Of a stretch of 64,000 nucleotides of DNA, positions 16,208-25,626 are shown in pieces (the stretch's first letter is position 1; every line of letters begins with the position of its first letter). The notes beneath the pieces were generated by a model that worked only from the letters and a program-made list of their open reading frames with translations, was not told where the DNA came from and searched no databases. A program made the translations under genes and the position numbers. Location: NCBI RefSeq assembly GCF_004375085.3, contig NZ_SNAQ03000025.1, positions 24,437 through 88,436 of the forward strand, in the 5' to 3' direction. Origin of the DNA: Lewinella sp. W8 (GTDB lineage: Bacteria; Bacteroidota; Bacteroidia; Chitinophagales; Saprospiraceae).

Positions 16208-17701
16208 ATGTCCCAGGAACTGACCATCTACAACAGCATGACCCGCCAGAAGGAAGTATTTGCCCCCCTAGTGGAGGGGCACGTCGGCCTTTACGTTTGT
16301 GGTCCTACCGTTTACAGTGACGTACACCTGGGCAACTGTCGCACCTTCACCAGCTTCGACATCATCTACCGCTACCTGATGCACAAGGGCTACAAAGTTC
16401 GTTACGTGCGCAACATCACGGACGTGGGTCACCTGACCGATAGCGGAGAGGACAAGCTGAGCAAGGGCGCCCGACTGGAGAAACTGGAGCCCATGGAAGT
16501 GGCCCAGAAATACACCAACGGCTTTCACGACATGATGCGGCGGTTCAACAACCTTCCGCCCAACATCGAGCCGCGGGCCACGGGACACATCATCGAACAG
16601 ATTGAGATGGTGCAGGCCATCATGGACAACGGATTGGCTTACGAAGTCAATGGCTCCGTTTACTTTGACGTGGAGGCCTACAACCGTAAAACGGAGGGTG
16701 ATTACGGCAAGCTCTCCGGCCGAAAACTGGACGAATTGCTGGCCGAAAGTCGCGAGCTGAAAAGTCAGGACGAGAAGCGGAACCCCTCCGATTTTGCCAT
16801 CTGGATGAACGCCCACGAGGGGCACATCCTGCGCTGGAACAGTCCGTGGGGAGAAGGATTCCCGGGCTGGCACCTGGAGTGCTCGGCCATGAGCACGAAG
16901 TATCTCGGGCAGGAATTCGACATTCACGGTGGTGGCAACGACCTGAAGTTCCCCCATCACGAAAACGAGATTGCCCAGAACGCCGGCTCCTGCGGCTGCG
17001 GGGGTGCCCGCTACTGGCTCCACACGAATATGCTGCTGATGAACGGCCGGAAGATGTCTAAGTCTGACGGCAACACCATCACTCCCCAGCAGCTCTTCAC
17101 CGGAGACAGCGAGCACGTTTCGGACAGCTACTCCCCCATGGTGCTGCGGTTTTTCATGCTGCAGACGCACTATCGTTCCACGATGGACCTCACGGATACC
17201 GCCCTCCAGGCCGCTAAAAAAGGCTACGGCCGGCTGATGGAGGCCTGGAAGAACCTCCAGTCGCTGGAGGGCAAGGGAGGAGCCCAAAACGGCACTGTCG
17301 GTCGGGAGCTGGAAGAACTGATCGAGGGCGCCTACGCCGAAATGGACGACGACTTCAACACCCCCAAGGCACTGGCCAAAGTGTTTGAACTCGTCTCCCG
17401 GATCAACGCGCTGAAGGGCGGCCAGCTGAGTCTGGAGGAGGTGAGTCCCAAGACCCTCGAAGCATTGAAGGAAACCCTCGGAACCCTGTTGTTTGACGTG
17501 TTCGGTCTACAGGATGAGGGCGTGGCCGCAGGTGCAGACAATGATGCGTTGAGCAAAGTAATGGATCTGGTCCTTGATCTCCGCGCTCAGGCCCGGGCCG
17601 ACAAAAACTGGACGCTCTCCGACCAATTACGGGATGCGCTGAAGGAAGCCGGCATCACGGTTAAGGACGGTAAAGACGGCGCAACCTGGACGGTTGGGTA
17701 G
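16208..17701 (+). CDS. cysS: cysteine--tRNA ligase
   Basis: This is a 497-residue class I aminoacyl-tRNA synthetase charging tRNA-Cys. The HIGH motif appears as HLGN in PTVYSDVHLGNCRTF, the KMSKS motif as GRKMSKSDGNT, and the zinc-site region GWHLECSAMS plus FDIHGGGNDLKFPHHENEIA is intact. The C-terminal DALR-type helical domain is present and length is normal. A TAAATTTG box (16169-16176), matching the Bacteroidota -7 consensus, lies 31 nt upstream of the ATG. The best TTG upstream is spaced about 25 nt, longer than ideal. Confidence 0.97.
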   Translation: MSQELTIYNSMTRQKEVFAPLVEGHVGLYVCGPTVYSDVHLGNCRTFTSFDIIYRYLMHKGYKVRYVRNITDVGHLTDSGEDKLSKGARLEKLEPMEVAQKYTNGFHDMMRRFNNLPPNIEPRATGHIIEQIEMVQAIMDNGLAYEVNGSVYFDVEAYNRKTEGDYGKLSGRKLDELLAESRELKSQDEKRNPSDFAIWMNAHEGHILRWNSPWGEGFPGWHLECSAMSTKYLGQEFDIHGGGNDLKFPHHENEIAQNAGSCGCGGARYWLHTNMLLMNGRKMSKSDGNTITPQQLFTGDSEHVSDSYSPMVLRFFMLQTHYRSTMDLTDTALQAAKKGYGRLMEAWKNLQSLEGKGGAQNGTVGRELEELIEGAYAEMDDDFNTPKALAKVFELVSRINALKGGQLSLEEVSPKTLEALKETLGTLLFDVFGLQDEGVAAGADNDALSKVMDLVLDLRAQARADKNWTLSDQLRDALKEAGITVKDGKDGATWTVG

Positions 17702-17973
17702 AAGCGGGTAGCGGGTAGTACGGTAATTACCCCGGAAGTATTAACTACTTCTGATGGCGCGAGCTTCCTACGAATTTTATCTTGACTGGCTTGGCGATGT
17801 AGAATTCGTTGCGCAGTACTTGGTGCACGTCGGACGGTCGAAAAGAGAAATCGGAAGTAGACACTCTTGGTTTTCTACACAGGCGGGCAACAAGTGTCTG
17901 TATACGTATAAAACGTAAGTAAACGCTTAATTGACGCTTAGTAAAGATTCTCTGGTCGATTTTAGCCGTAAAA

Positions 17974-18344
17974 ATGTCTACTTCACATTTTACGAAGTGG
18001 TTCGCTTTTCAGAAAGGGGAGCTACTGGCACAAGCGATATTCGATACCACGTTGACGTTTCCCAGGGAAGAACATTACAGTCTGACGGACCAAATTCGCA
18101 GGAGTTCAAGGTCGGTCTGTGCGAATCTGGCGGAAGCCTTTGGTAAACGGTATTATCCCAAGCACTTTCGGTCTAAATTATCTGACTCCATTGCGGAGAA
18201 CTATGAAACGCAGGTTTGGATAAGGTTCGCAAAATTGAGTGGATATCTGACTAGCCCAACCTACTTGGCCAGGCAGAGGAGGTTGGAAAATTGCTCACCT
18301 ACATGCGCCAAAACCCACACAAATTCACCGGAAAGGCCCACTAA
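17974..18344 (+). pseudogene. four-helix bundle protein, S23/TIGR02436 family, frameshifted
   Basis: From ATG 17974 the frame reads a typical four-helix-bundle protein: FTFPREEHYSLTDQIRRSS-type motif (TLTFPREEHYSLTDQIRRSS), VCANLAEAFGKRY, SIAENYETQVWIRFAKLSGYL. After about 18273 the family-like sequence continues only in another frame: EEVGKLLTYMRQNPHKF to TAA at 18342-18344. A single missing base around 18270-18276 explains this. The unshifted frame runs on to 18522 with non-family sequence. The family is a small all-helical protein, first noted in 23S rRNA intervening sequences, and its function is unknown. Either a genuine pseudogene or a sequencing error. Confidence 0.8.
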
Positions 18345-18418
18345 TCTACCCGCTACTTGCCACCTACTAAACGTACAGTTCCCCCATTGGCCAACAACTC
18401 AAAAGAGGACTTCCTGGC

Positions 18419-19201
18419 CTAGAAGGTGCTTTCGAGCTGCTCGTGCTTTTCGTAGGCGTACAGTGCCGCGCCCACGGTGCCGGCGGCGTTCATCATTTCG
18501 GCGGGCTTTACTTCGGCGTTGATGCTGAGGTACTCGCTGAACTCCCGGAATGACTTGGAGGCGCCTCCTCCCAGGATGATGACGTCGGGATTAAAGACCT
18601 TATCTACCTGCTTCAGAAATTTGTTGAACTTCTTGCCGAAGGTCGGCCAGTCCATATTCTTTTCTTTTCGCACCCGGTTGGAGATGAATTTCTCTACGAT
18701 CACCTTCTGGTTCTTAAGGAAGAGCTGTCCGATTTCGAGGTTGTGGCTCAGGCGGCCGTCTACGAACAGGGCGCCCCCCAGTCCGGTGCCGATGGTTACC
18801 ATCAGGACGGTCCCTTCCTTGGCGTAGGGCCGACCGGTACCGAATCGCATACTGGCCATTCCGGCCGCGTCCGCGTCGTTGAGCGCGTGGACTTCCAGGC
18901 CGGTGGCGTTGCCGAACACGCGGGAGATGGAGGTTCCGACCCAGCCCTTATCGATGTTCGCGGCCGACTGCGCGACATTTTTTTTCACTACTGCGGGAAA
19001 ACCAACCCCTACCGGGCCCTTATAGTCATCGAATTTGCTTACCAACTCCTTGAAGGTACGCGCCACGGCTTTGGGGGTAGCGGGATGGGGAGTCAGAATT
19101 CGGTGGCGGGGAGTTACCAGCTCACCGGTTTTTACGTCTACTAATCCGCCCTTGATCCCGGTTGCGCCGACGTCGACGCCTAAAATAATGTGGTCATTCA
19201 T
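18419..19201 (-). CDS. ppgK: polyphosphate glucokinase, ROK family
   Basis: The 260-residue product has the ROK nucleotide-binding start LGVDVGATGIKGGLVD, the catalytic region LNDADAAGMAS (Asp as base), VTIGTGLGGALFVDG, and IILGGGASKSF near the C-terminus. It most resembles polyphosphate/ATP glucokinases, which phosphorylate glucose using inorganic polyphosphate. A plain ROK sugar kinase is the alternative. A TACCTTTG box (minus strand, 19230-19237) matches the -7 consensus and lies about 29 nt upstream of the ATG. It is alone on its strand. Confidence 0.85.
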   Translation of the reverse strand: MNDHIILGVDVGATGIKGGLVDVKTGELVTPRHRILTPHPATPKAVARTFKELVSKFDDYKGPVGVGFPAVVKKNVAQSAANIDKGWVGTSISRVFGNATGLEVHALNDADAAGMASMRFGTGRPYAKEGTVLMVTIGTGLGGALFVDGRLSHNLEIGQLFLKNQKVIVEKFISNRVRKEKNMDWPTFGKKFNKFLKQVDKVFNPDVIILGGGASKSFREFSEYLSINAEVKPAEMMNAAGTVGAALYAYEKHEQLESTF

Positions 19202-19253
19202 GATCTACAGTAGTGTATAAAAAGCCGTGCAAAGGTAAGCCAAGTGGTGGAGA

Positions 19254-20159
19254 TCAGCGGATGAGGCTGATCTTCATCCAGACGTCCTCCCGCGGGCGAT
19301 CTCCGGGATTGGTGGCCACACCGGCAATTTTATCGATCACGTCCAGGCCCTCAATAACCTGCCCGAAGACGGTGTAGTTCTGGTCCAAAAACGGGATGCC
19401 CCCTTTTTCCAGATATTCCTGACGGACGTCACTCGGGTAACGCACACCGGTGCTTCCTTCCTGCTTGTTTAGCTCCGCTTCCGTCACCGGCCGGCCGTGC
19501 GCAATGTAGAATTGCGACCCGCTGCTCGCCTTGGCGGGATTATTGGTTCGGGCCGCGGCCAGCGCTCCCTTTACGTGCGCCAGGCTATCGACGAACTCGG
19601 CAGGAATCTGGTAACCCGGGCCGCCGGTACCCAGGCGGGCACTGGGGCCGGCGCCACGGCTGTTCGGGTCCCCACCCTGGATCATGAATCCGTTAATTAC
19701 CCGGTGAAACAGCAGATCATCATAGTAATTCTCCTCCACCAGCTTCACGAAATTATCCTGGTGTTGGGGGGTAGCGTCGGAGAGGCGGGCGATCATGTCC
19801 CCCATGGGGGTTTCGATGCGCACGAGGCATTCTTTTGGTGGCGTCACGGTAATGGTTTGTTGGCTGGTTTTTGATTTTCCCTTTTCGTTGGCGGCCGTCA
19901 GGATCACGGTATAATCTCCGGACTGGAAATACCGATGCGTCGGATTGGCCTCCTGGCTGGTGGTTCCATCCCCAAAGTCCCAGGAATAACTCGTGGCCTT
20001 TTCGGATTGATTGGTAAAGCTGACGCGTTCAACGGCGGCAACGGTTTTCGTGGCCGGGGTGAAAGCCGCTTTGGGAGCCGCGCAGTGACTTAGCAGTACG
20101 GCCAGGAACAGGAGGGGAAACAGATAACGCAAGGGACGGACAATTTTCTTTTCTGACAA
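19254..20159 (-). CDS. lipoprotein with PKD domain fused to cyclophilin-type PPIase
   Basis: The 301-residue product begins with a lipoprotein signal (LAVLLSHCAAP). Residues about 40-110 form a PKD domain (SFTNQSEKATSYSWDFGDGT, THRYFQSGDYTVILTA). From about 112 a cyclophilin domain follows (FHRVINGFMIQGGDPNSRG, AAARTNNPAKASSGSQFYI, YTVFGQVIEGLDVIDKIAG). The enzyme should isomerise peptidyl-prolyl bonds in the periplasm or at the membrane. The start codon is TTG, since no ATG gives the full signal sequence. It lies 29 bp downstream of a second cyclophilin gene in the same direction, so the two are probably co-transcribed. Confidence 0.9.
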   Translation of the reverse strand: MSEKKIVRPLRYLFPLLFLAVLLSHCAAPKAAFTPATKTVAAVERVSFTNQSEKATSYSWDFGDGTTSQEANPTHRYFQSGDYTVILTAANEKGKSKTSQQTITVTPPKECLVRIETPMGDMIARLSDATPQHQDNFVKLVEENYYDDLLFHRVINGFMIQGGDPNSRGAGPSARLGTGGPGYQIPAEFVDSLAHVKGALAAARTNNPAKASSGSQFYIAHGRPVTEAELNKQEGSTGVRYPSDVRQEYLEKGGIPFLDQNYTVFGQVIEGLDVIDKIAGVATNPGDRPREDVWMKISLIR

Positions 20160-20188
20160 ATTCGGGGCTGAGGGTGCGGCCGGATCGC

Positions 20189-20839
20189 TTAGCGCACCAT
20201 GGTGACCCGCTCAATTACCACGTCATCGTTAGGACGGTTGGCAGGGTTGGTGGCTACCGCGGAGATAGCGTCTACGATCTCCATACCGGATACCACTCTG
20301 CCGAAGACGGTGTATTCCATGTCCAGATCCGGACGGCCGCCCTCCTGCAGGTATATCTGCCGGTGCGTATCATTATACTTGATGCCCTTCATGGTTTCGT
20401 ATTGCTTCAGAGTAGCTTCACTCTGGGGCTGACCGGTAACGATGTAAAACTGAGAACCACTACTTTTCTTCTCGGGATTCATGGATCCACCGGTACGGGC
20501 CGCTGCGAGGGCACCGCGCAGGTGGGGGGCACCGATCTCGGCGTCAATGAGATATCCCGGACCACCGGAGCCCAGGGGAGTACCGGGGGCAGCGCCCTTA
20601 CTCATGGGGTCTCCCCCCTGGATCATGAAGTTTTGCATCACGCGGTGGAACAAGGTTCCGTCGTAGAAACCTTCGTTGACCAGTTTGACGAAGTTTTCTT
20701 TGTGCTTCGGCGTCGAGTCATACAGTTCGACCTTGATGTCTCCGACGTTGGTTTCGATGAGGGCGAAGTTTTCTCCGCCACAACTGGTGAGGAGGAGACA
20801 GAGGCACAGACCGAAGAATAAATGGACTAGTTGGCGCAT
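20189..20839 (-). CDS. cyclophilin-type peptidyl-prolyl isomerase lipoprotein
   Basis: The 216-residue product has the lipobox LLTSC at residues about 15-19, then a complete cyclophilin fold: FHRVMQNFMIQGGDPMSKG, AAARTGGSMNPEKKSSGSQFYI, YTVFGRVVSGMEIVDAI. The arginine of FHR and the QGGDP segment that line the active site are present. It is clearly paralogous to the PKD-containing gene 29 bp downstream and lacks the PKD domain. Envelope protein folding is the expected role. Confidence 0.93.
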   Translation of the reverse strand: MRQLVHLFFGLCLCLLLTSCGGENFALIETNVGDIKVELYDSTPKHKENFVKLVNEGFYDGTLFHRVMQNFMIQGGDPMSKGAAPGTPLGSGGPGYLIDAEIGAPHLRGALAAARTGGSMNPEKKSSGSQFYIVTGQPQSEATLKQYETMKGIKYNDTHRQIYLQEGGRPDLDMEYTVFGRVVSGMEIVDAISAVATNPANRPNDDVVIERVTMVR

Positions 20840-20988
20840 TGGATTTGGGTAATTCTAGGTTCGGGGAGCGAAGTTAGGGTACCTGAGGGCGAAATACTAA
20901 TGATTAGTGACCGGAAGGCTTGGCCGTGGTAGCGAGGAGCTCTTCGGGAAGGGGGCATTGAGTTTTTTGCTAAAAAATCAGCATTTTT

Positions 20989-21018
20989 TCGACAGAGTCT
21001 ACATGTAGACTTTGTCGA
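20989..21018. terminator. 30-bp palindrome, probable terminator or operator
   Basis: The core AGTCTACATGTAGACT (20996-21011) is a perfect palindrome. The arms extend to TCGACAG/TTGTCGA with one G-T pair. It sits 4 bp after the stop of the leftward 21023-21397 gene and is flanked by TTTTTT and AAAAAA-type runs. That suits a terminator, although the same core recurs at 28610-28625 in a different setting. Confidence 0.6.
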
Positions 21019-21022
21019 TTTT

Positions 21023-21397
21023 TTACACGTCCAAATACCCCTCTTCCTCCTCCAATTCATTGAAGTAGCGAACGATGCGGGCCCGCAGCAGCTTCTCCTG
21101 CCCCCGCAGATCCTGGGGCGGGATTTTGCTGACCAGTTCATAGTGCGGCCAACCGTCGTCGTCGCGGCCCACGAATTCATAGTGTCCGTCGTAGGCCATC
21201 AGGCGACAGACGGCAATGTGCATCAGGTCCTGCTTTTCCTCCTTCGTGAAATCATTCCTCCAGCGACCCAGCTCCTGGACGCCGATGAGAAAGAGCATGG
21301 CGTTCAGGTCCGGCAATCCGGGACGGTTAAATCGTTTCTGGACGTAGTTGCGAATACGATTGTAGGCGAAGTCTTCTTCCCAGGCTTCCAAAGGCAT
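21023..21397 (-). CDS. conserved hypothetical protein, 124 aa
   Basis: I choose ATG 21397 (MPLEAWEEDFAYNRIRNYVQ). A longer frame from 21493 adds 32 residues of unconvincing composition. The product is acidic and mainly helical, with motifs PGLPDLNAMLFLIGVQELGR, KEEKQDLMHIAVCRLM and an ending NELEEEEGYLDV. It has no signal peptide or membrane segment, so it is likely cytoplasmic. It looks like a small Bacteroidota protein of unknown function, but I cannot name a family. Confidence 0.75.
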   Translation of the reverse strand: MPLEAWEEDFAYNRIRNYVQKRFNRPGLPDLNAMLFLIGVQELGRWRNDFTKEEKQDLMHIAVCRLMAYDGHYEFVGRDDDGWPHYELVSKIPPQDLRGQEKLLRARIVRYFNELEEEEGYLDV

Positions 21398-21550
21398 TGA
21401 TGATTTAGGGCAAAAAACGCCGGAGCGATGGTTTATGTTTTGACCGGCACCGCTCGCTTTCCTTTTCGTAGTTGAGTCTGACGATGCGGACAAGCAGGCT
21501 ATTCGGCAGTTGGCTTCTACCTAAAAAGCTCCGGTTCGTTACATTTGGTG

Positions 21551-22510
21551 ATGCGCAACTCCATTCTACTCTTGCTCCTGGCCGGACTTCTCTGCACCTG
21601 CGACCGCGCCACCGAAACAACCGCTCCCGAGTTACCCCCTCCTCCGCGACACGAGTTCCCCGACGACAAACCCATCAAGTTTATTCTTGACACTGACTCG
21701 GCCAACGAAATTGACGACCTCTACGCCCTGGCCTTTCTGCTGCCCGAACTGGACGAAAAAATCGACCTGCTCGGGGTAAACAGCGCCCAGTGGTTTCACG
21801 TCCTGTCCGGTGACAGCACCTGCTACCGCAGTCAGCAACTAAACGAAGAAATCCTGACGCTCGCCGGCAAAATGGACCTCCCCCACCCGATGGGCGCCGA
21901 CATGATCATGGGCTATCCCTGGGGGGAGTACATACCCCGTCAAAGTCCCGCCTCCGACTTCATCATCGAGCAGGCCATGGCCCTGCCCGAGGGTGAGCGC
22001 CTGGTGGTGATGGGCATCGGGGCCAGCACCAACATCGCCTCGGCCCTGGCCCTGGAGCCCGCCATTGCGGATAAAATAGTGGTCTACGTCCTCGGTTTCA
22101 ACTACTTCTTTGACAAGGAAGCCTGGGAAAAGGGCGAATTCAATATCCGACGGGATCTGAACGCGGCCAACTACCTGCTCAACCACCAGGACCTCGAGCT
22201 TCACGTGATGCCGACCACGGTGGCCATCCAGTACACCTGGGACCGGGAAGATACCTTCGATAAACTGGATCAAAGTGGCGCCATGGGGGCTTATCTAAAG
22301 AATAAATGGCTGGAACGCTTCCCGGACAACGACAGCTGGGTGATGTGGGACGTAGCCCTGCTGCAGGCCTTCATCAAACCAGAGCAGGGGGAAGAAATCG
22401 TGGTGCGTACGCCCCCGGAAAACGAGGCCCGTAACGTCTGGTTGTATCGGGACATTGACGAGGAGGCCATGCTGGATGACTTTTGGACGCGCATGGAATT
22501 TTGGCAATAA
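21551..22510 (+). CDS. nucleoside hydrolase-like lipoprotein
   Basis: The 319-residue product begins with a lipoprotein signal (LLLLLAGLLCTCDRA). The calcium-binding aspartate cluster of the inosine-uridine nucleoside hydrolase fold follows as LDTDSANEIDD (residues 47-56), the variant with two extra residues seen in part of the family. VMGIGASTNIASAL and FNIRRDLNAANYLL match later conserved segments. Family members hydrolyse N-glycosidic bonds of nucleosides. Export to the envelope suggests scavenging of external nucleosides. The start is ATG 21551; TTG at 21545 is a less likely alternative. Confidence 0.83.
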   Translation: MRNSILLLLLAGLLCTCDRATETTAPELPPPPRHEFPDDKPIKFILDTDSANEIDDLYALAFLLPELDEKIDLLGVNSAQWFHVLSGDSTCYRSQQLNEEILTLAGKMDLPHPMGADMIMGYPWGEYIPRQSPASDFIIEQAMALPEGERLVVMGIGASTNIASALALEPAIADKIVVYVLGFNYFFDKEAWEKGEFNIRRDLNAANYLLNHQDLELHVMPTTVAIQYTWDREDTFDKLDQSGAMGAYLKNKWLERFPDNDSWVMWDVALLQAFIKPEQGEEIVVRTPPENEARNVWLYRDIDEEAMLDDFWTRMEFWQ

Positions 22511-22597
22511 AAATGCCATAGTTCCATCAAATCGCAATCTTTGCCCATCCTTTCCCCCCGGTGGGTGTTGAGCAAAAAAATTAATCGTTCCTTCCGT

Positions 22598-24298
22598 ATG
22601 TCCATCGACCCACAAGCTGCTTTTCCTGACTTCGTCTACCAACGTCCTGACCTGAAGAAAAGCGAAACCGCTTTCCGGGAAGCCCTGGCCCGCTTTGAGG
22701 CCGCTCCGGACCCCGCCGCGGCGGCGGCGGCCATGGAAGACATTGACGCCATCCGGGCGCACGTAGCTACCCAGTACAACATTTGTTATATCCGCTTCAG
22801 CGTAGACACCCGGGATGAATTTTACCGGGAGGAAAAGGACTGGTTCGACCAGCAGCTTCCGGCCACCGAGGCCTGGCGCGCTGATTACTACCGGGCACTG
22901 ATTGCCTCTCCCCACCGCCAGGCCCTGGAGGAGCAGTATGGGGAGCAACTCTTCCTGGGGGCAGAGCTGAGCATCAAGACCTTCCGGCCCGAGATCATTG
23001 AAGACCTTCAGGCGGAGAATGCCGGGACCAGTGAATACACCCAGCTGCGGGGTGGCGCGCAGATTGAGGTGAACGGGGAAACTTATAATCTGAGCAGCAT
23101 TACCCCCAAGGAGCAGGTGGCCGACCGGGAAGCACGCCATCAGGCCAGCAAAGCCAAGTGGGACTGGTATTTGGAGCACCAGGAAAAGATCGAGGGCATT
23201 TACGATCGCCTCGTTAAGCTCCGCCACAAAATGGCCCAAACCCTTGGATACGACAATTTCGTAGCCCTGGGCTACGCCCGGATGAACCGCACGGACTACG
23301 GTCCGGAGGCCGTGGCCAATTTCCGCCGACAGGTAAAGGAATTCATCGTTCCCATCGCGGCGCGACTGGCCGAAGCGCAACGGCAACGGATCGGAGTGGA
23401 AAAAATCCGCTACTACGACACGGCCTTCCGCTTTCCCGACGGCAACCCCACGCCGGTGGGAGGACGGGACGTACTCGTCGATGCGGCCCGTAAGCTCTAC
23501 GACGGGTTGAGTGAAGAGACCGGAGAATTTTTCCGACTACTGGAAAACCGCCAGTTGATGGACCTGGAAGCCAAAGACGGCAAGGCTCCCGGAGGATACT
23601 GCACCTACGTCAACGACTACGGCGCGCCCTACATCTTTTCCAACTTCAATGGCACCAGTCATGACGTGGACGTGCTCACCCACGAGTTCGGGCACGCCTT
23701 CCAGGTGTACAGCAGCCGGAAGCTCAAACCGATGGAATACGCCTGGCCCACCTACGATGCGGCGGAGATTCACTCCATGTCGATGGAGTTTTTTGCCTAT
23801 CCCGGGGTACCGGACTTCTTTGGCGATGACGCCAAAAAGTATTTTTACTCCCACCTGGAAAGTGCGATGCGGTTCCTGCCCTACGGCTGTGCCATTGATG
23901 AATTCCAGCACCGGGTGTACGAACGTCCGGAGATGACGCCGGCGGAAAGGAACGCCACCTGGTTGAATATCGCGGCCGAATACATGCCTCACGTGGACTA
24001 CACCGACCACCCCTTCCTGGCCCAGGGCGGCATGTGGCAGAGTCAGCTCCACCTGTTCGGCATGCCTTTCTATTACATCGACTACTGCCTGGCCCAGATT
24101 TGTGCCTTCCAGTTTTGGCTGAAAAACGAAGAGGACCACGCGGCTGCCTGGTCCGACTACGTCCGGCTCTGTGAAGCCGGAGGCTCCATGGGATTCCTGA
24201 AGCTCGTCGAGTTGGCGGGCCTGGAAAACCCCTTTGAGGACGGGGTGATGGAAAAGATCGCCGCCAGGGTGACCGAACGGCTGGACGAGTTGGGGTAG
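22598..24298 (+). CDS. M3 family oligoendopeptidase
   Basis: The 566-residue product contains the zinc-binding HEFGH motif in VDVLTHEFGHAFQVYSS, with the downstream third ligand region DAAEIHSMSMEFF. This is the M3 (oligopeptidase F/thimet) arrangement. Length and helical N-terminal region fit PepF-like cytoplasmic enzymes, which degrade short peptides. ATG 22598 (MSIDPQAAFPDF) is preferred over the ATG at 22541, which would add 19 residues without family character. The gene follows the nucleoside hydrolase gene in the same direction after about 90 bp. Confidence 0.93.
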   Translation: MSIDPQAAFPDFVYQRPDLKKSETAFREALARFEAAPDPAAAAAAMEDIDAIRAHVATQYNICYIRFSVDTRDEFYREEKDWFDQQLPATEAWRADYYRALIASPHRQALEEQYGEQLFLGAELSIKTFRPEIIEDLQAENAGTSEYTQLRGGAQIEVNGETYNLSSITPKEQVADREARHQASKAKWDWYLEHQEKIEGIYDRLVKLRHKMAQTLGYDNFVALGYARMNRTDYGPEAVANFRRQVKEFIVPIAARLAEAQRQRIGVEKIRYYDTAFRFPDGNPTPVGGRDVLVDAARKLYDGLSEETGEFFRLLENRQLMDLEAKDGKAPGGYCTYVNDYGAPYIFSNFNGTSHDVDVLTHEFGHAFQVYSSRKLKPMEYAWPTYDAAEIHSMSMEFFAYPGVPDFFGDDAKKYFYSHLESAMRFLPYGCAIDEFQHRVYERPEMTPAERNATWLNIAAEYMPHVDYTDHPFLAQGGMWQSQLHLFGMPFYYIDYCLAQICAFQFWLKNEEDHAAAWSDYVRLCEAGGSMGFLKLVELAGLENPFEDGVMEKIAARVTERLDELG

Positions 24299-24326
24299 AT
24301 AAAGGGACGTCCCTATTTTGGCAGGC

Positions 24327-24929
24327 ATGAAACCTTCTGCGCTGGTTACGCTCTGCTTATTGTTGGTGACGATGATGTTTTCGGGAGAGGCGGTGGGGCA
24401 GCGGCAGACCGTCCACCATTATTCTGCCGTGCAACAACCCTGCCTCAAAAACCTGGTCATTCGGCTGTACGAGCATTTACCGGCCGTAACCGAGCAGTCG
24501 CTGGCTCTTTTTCTTCATTTCCGAGTGACGGCCCCGGAGCGGATATCCCTTGACGCCTATGCCGCGTTCTCGGCAAGTGCCGGGAACATCCCAACGGAGC
24601 AGCTTGACGGACTGTTCCAGCGCATTCTTCGAGATGTTCCTTTGAATGAATGCCGTCGGGAGATCGGTGAGAAATTTATTCTGCCCGTAGCCATGGCGGA
24701 TACGGTACTCTGGAACTATGCGCCCATTGACCGGCCAGACTTTCGCAAAGTAACCGCTGCGAAACGACTATTTCAGACTTATCAGAAAACTCGGGCAGAT
24801 GATGTTCTGCCCATCTTTTATTGTGAAAGACCGTGGTATTGGAGTAGCCATAAGGCGCTGATGCAACGTGGGCGGATGAAGTCTATTTCCATAGACTGCA
24901 CGGTTCCTAATTGCCCGATCCATCACTAA
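24327..24929 (+). CDS. secreted hypothetical protein, 200 aa
   Basis: It starts MKPSALVTLCLLLVTMMFSG, a clear signal peptide with likely cleavage after SGEAVG, so the protein is exported. The mature part has six cysteines in the final two-thirds (PCLKN, NECRREIG, FYCERPWYW, IDCTVPNCPIHH), which may form disulfides, and no recognised domain. It follows the M3 peptidase by 28 bp and may be co-transcribed. GC content is somewhat lower than in the neighbours. Confidence 0.6.
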   Translation: MKPSALVTLCLLLVTMMFSGEAVGQRQTVHHYSAVQQPCLKNLVIRLYEHLPAVTEQSLALFLHFRVTAPERISLDAYAAFSASAGNIPTEQLDGLFQRILRDVPLNECRREIGEKFILPVAMADTVLWNYAPIDRPDFRKVTAAKRLFQTYQKTRADDVLPIFYCERPWYWSSHKALMQRGRMKSISIDCTVPNCPIHH

Positions 24930-25626
24930 CAAACGGCCTGGTCGGAACACTCGTTTTCGCCGGCATTGCCAAGAAAATGGTGGTCCGAGCAGTCGTCCGA
25001 CAACTCAAGACTTTTGGTAACCACTCCACTGATCAGACCAACAGCCGTTTGGCCAGGGCCAGCACGATAGACTGTTTTGATCAGGGTGTCTCTAGTGACA
25101 CAACCTTGGATAAGTTCACTGCACGCCGTCGACTTCGGCAAGCCGCATAAACGCTCGATGCATTTGATGAGTGCCACCTCTGTCTTCCTTCTCTCTTTGG
25201 GCTTTCATTCCCAGTGTGAGCCGCTCGACGTGAAATGTCTCAACCATAGGTGCGGGGTTTTAAAAGCCACTTCTTTCTTCCTTCTTCCTACTTCCTACTT
25301 CCGTCTTCCTTCTCTCTACCACCTTACGCCTAAATCCTTAGTCCTCCAACCTCCCTCCCCAGCTGCCGTGCCGTCCCGAAAACGGCCATACCCCCGGTAA
25401 AAACCGGATAGAAGGCAAGATACCTTAGCGTCCATTTTACACAATCCCCAAAGTATCCTTACTTTTGCGGCGAATTTCGGGTCAACGACCTTTTGAAGCG
25501 TAGGGGCCTCACCCATTAAAACTACTCCGCCCCTGCGGCCATCTAGATCGCTTGTCATCGAAGACTGGAGCGCGATGCACTGCGCTAGCAAAACTTTCTT
25601 CAAAACAAGTAAATCTCTTTTCATTT
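24930..25626. other. 697-bp intergenic region with dispersed repeat copy
   Basis: No gene was accepted. It carries a diverged 43-mer repeat copy (25206-25246) followed, as at 3.8 kb, by a pyrimidine tract (CTTCCTTCTTCCTACTTCC, about 25280). Closer to hppA is a TACTTTTG box (25460-25467), a good Bacteroidota -7 match, without a clear TTG at the right distance. Confidence 0.6.
25206..25246 (+). repeat. 43-mer intergenic repeat, distant copy
   Basis: CATTCCCAG at the start and CGACGTGAAATGTCTCAACCA at the end. About 34 of 41 positions match the copy at 3891. A similar pyrimidine-rich tract follows it. Confidence 0.6.

Noticed and set aside
17754..17918. 54-codon plus-strand frame between cysS and the four-helix-bundle gene
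   Set aside because: It starts with ATG and looks moderately protein-like, but no domain, no conserved context and no start signals were seen. Too weak to call.
24911..25177. Overlapping 79- and 83-codon frames on opposite strands after the secreted protein gene
   Set aside because: They are mutually antisense, lack any family character, and lie in a region with dispersed repeats.
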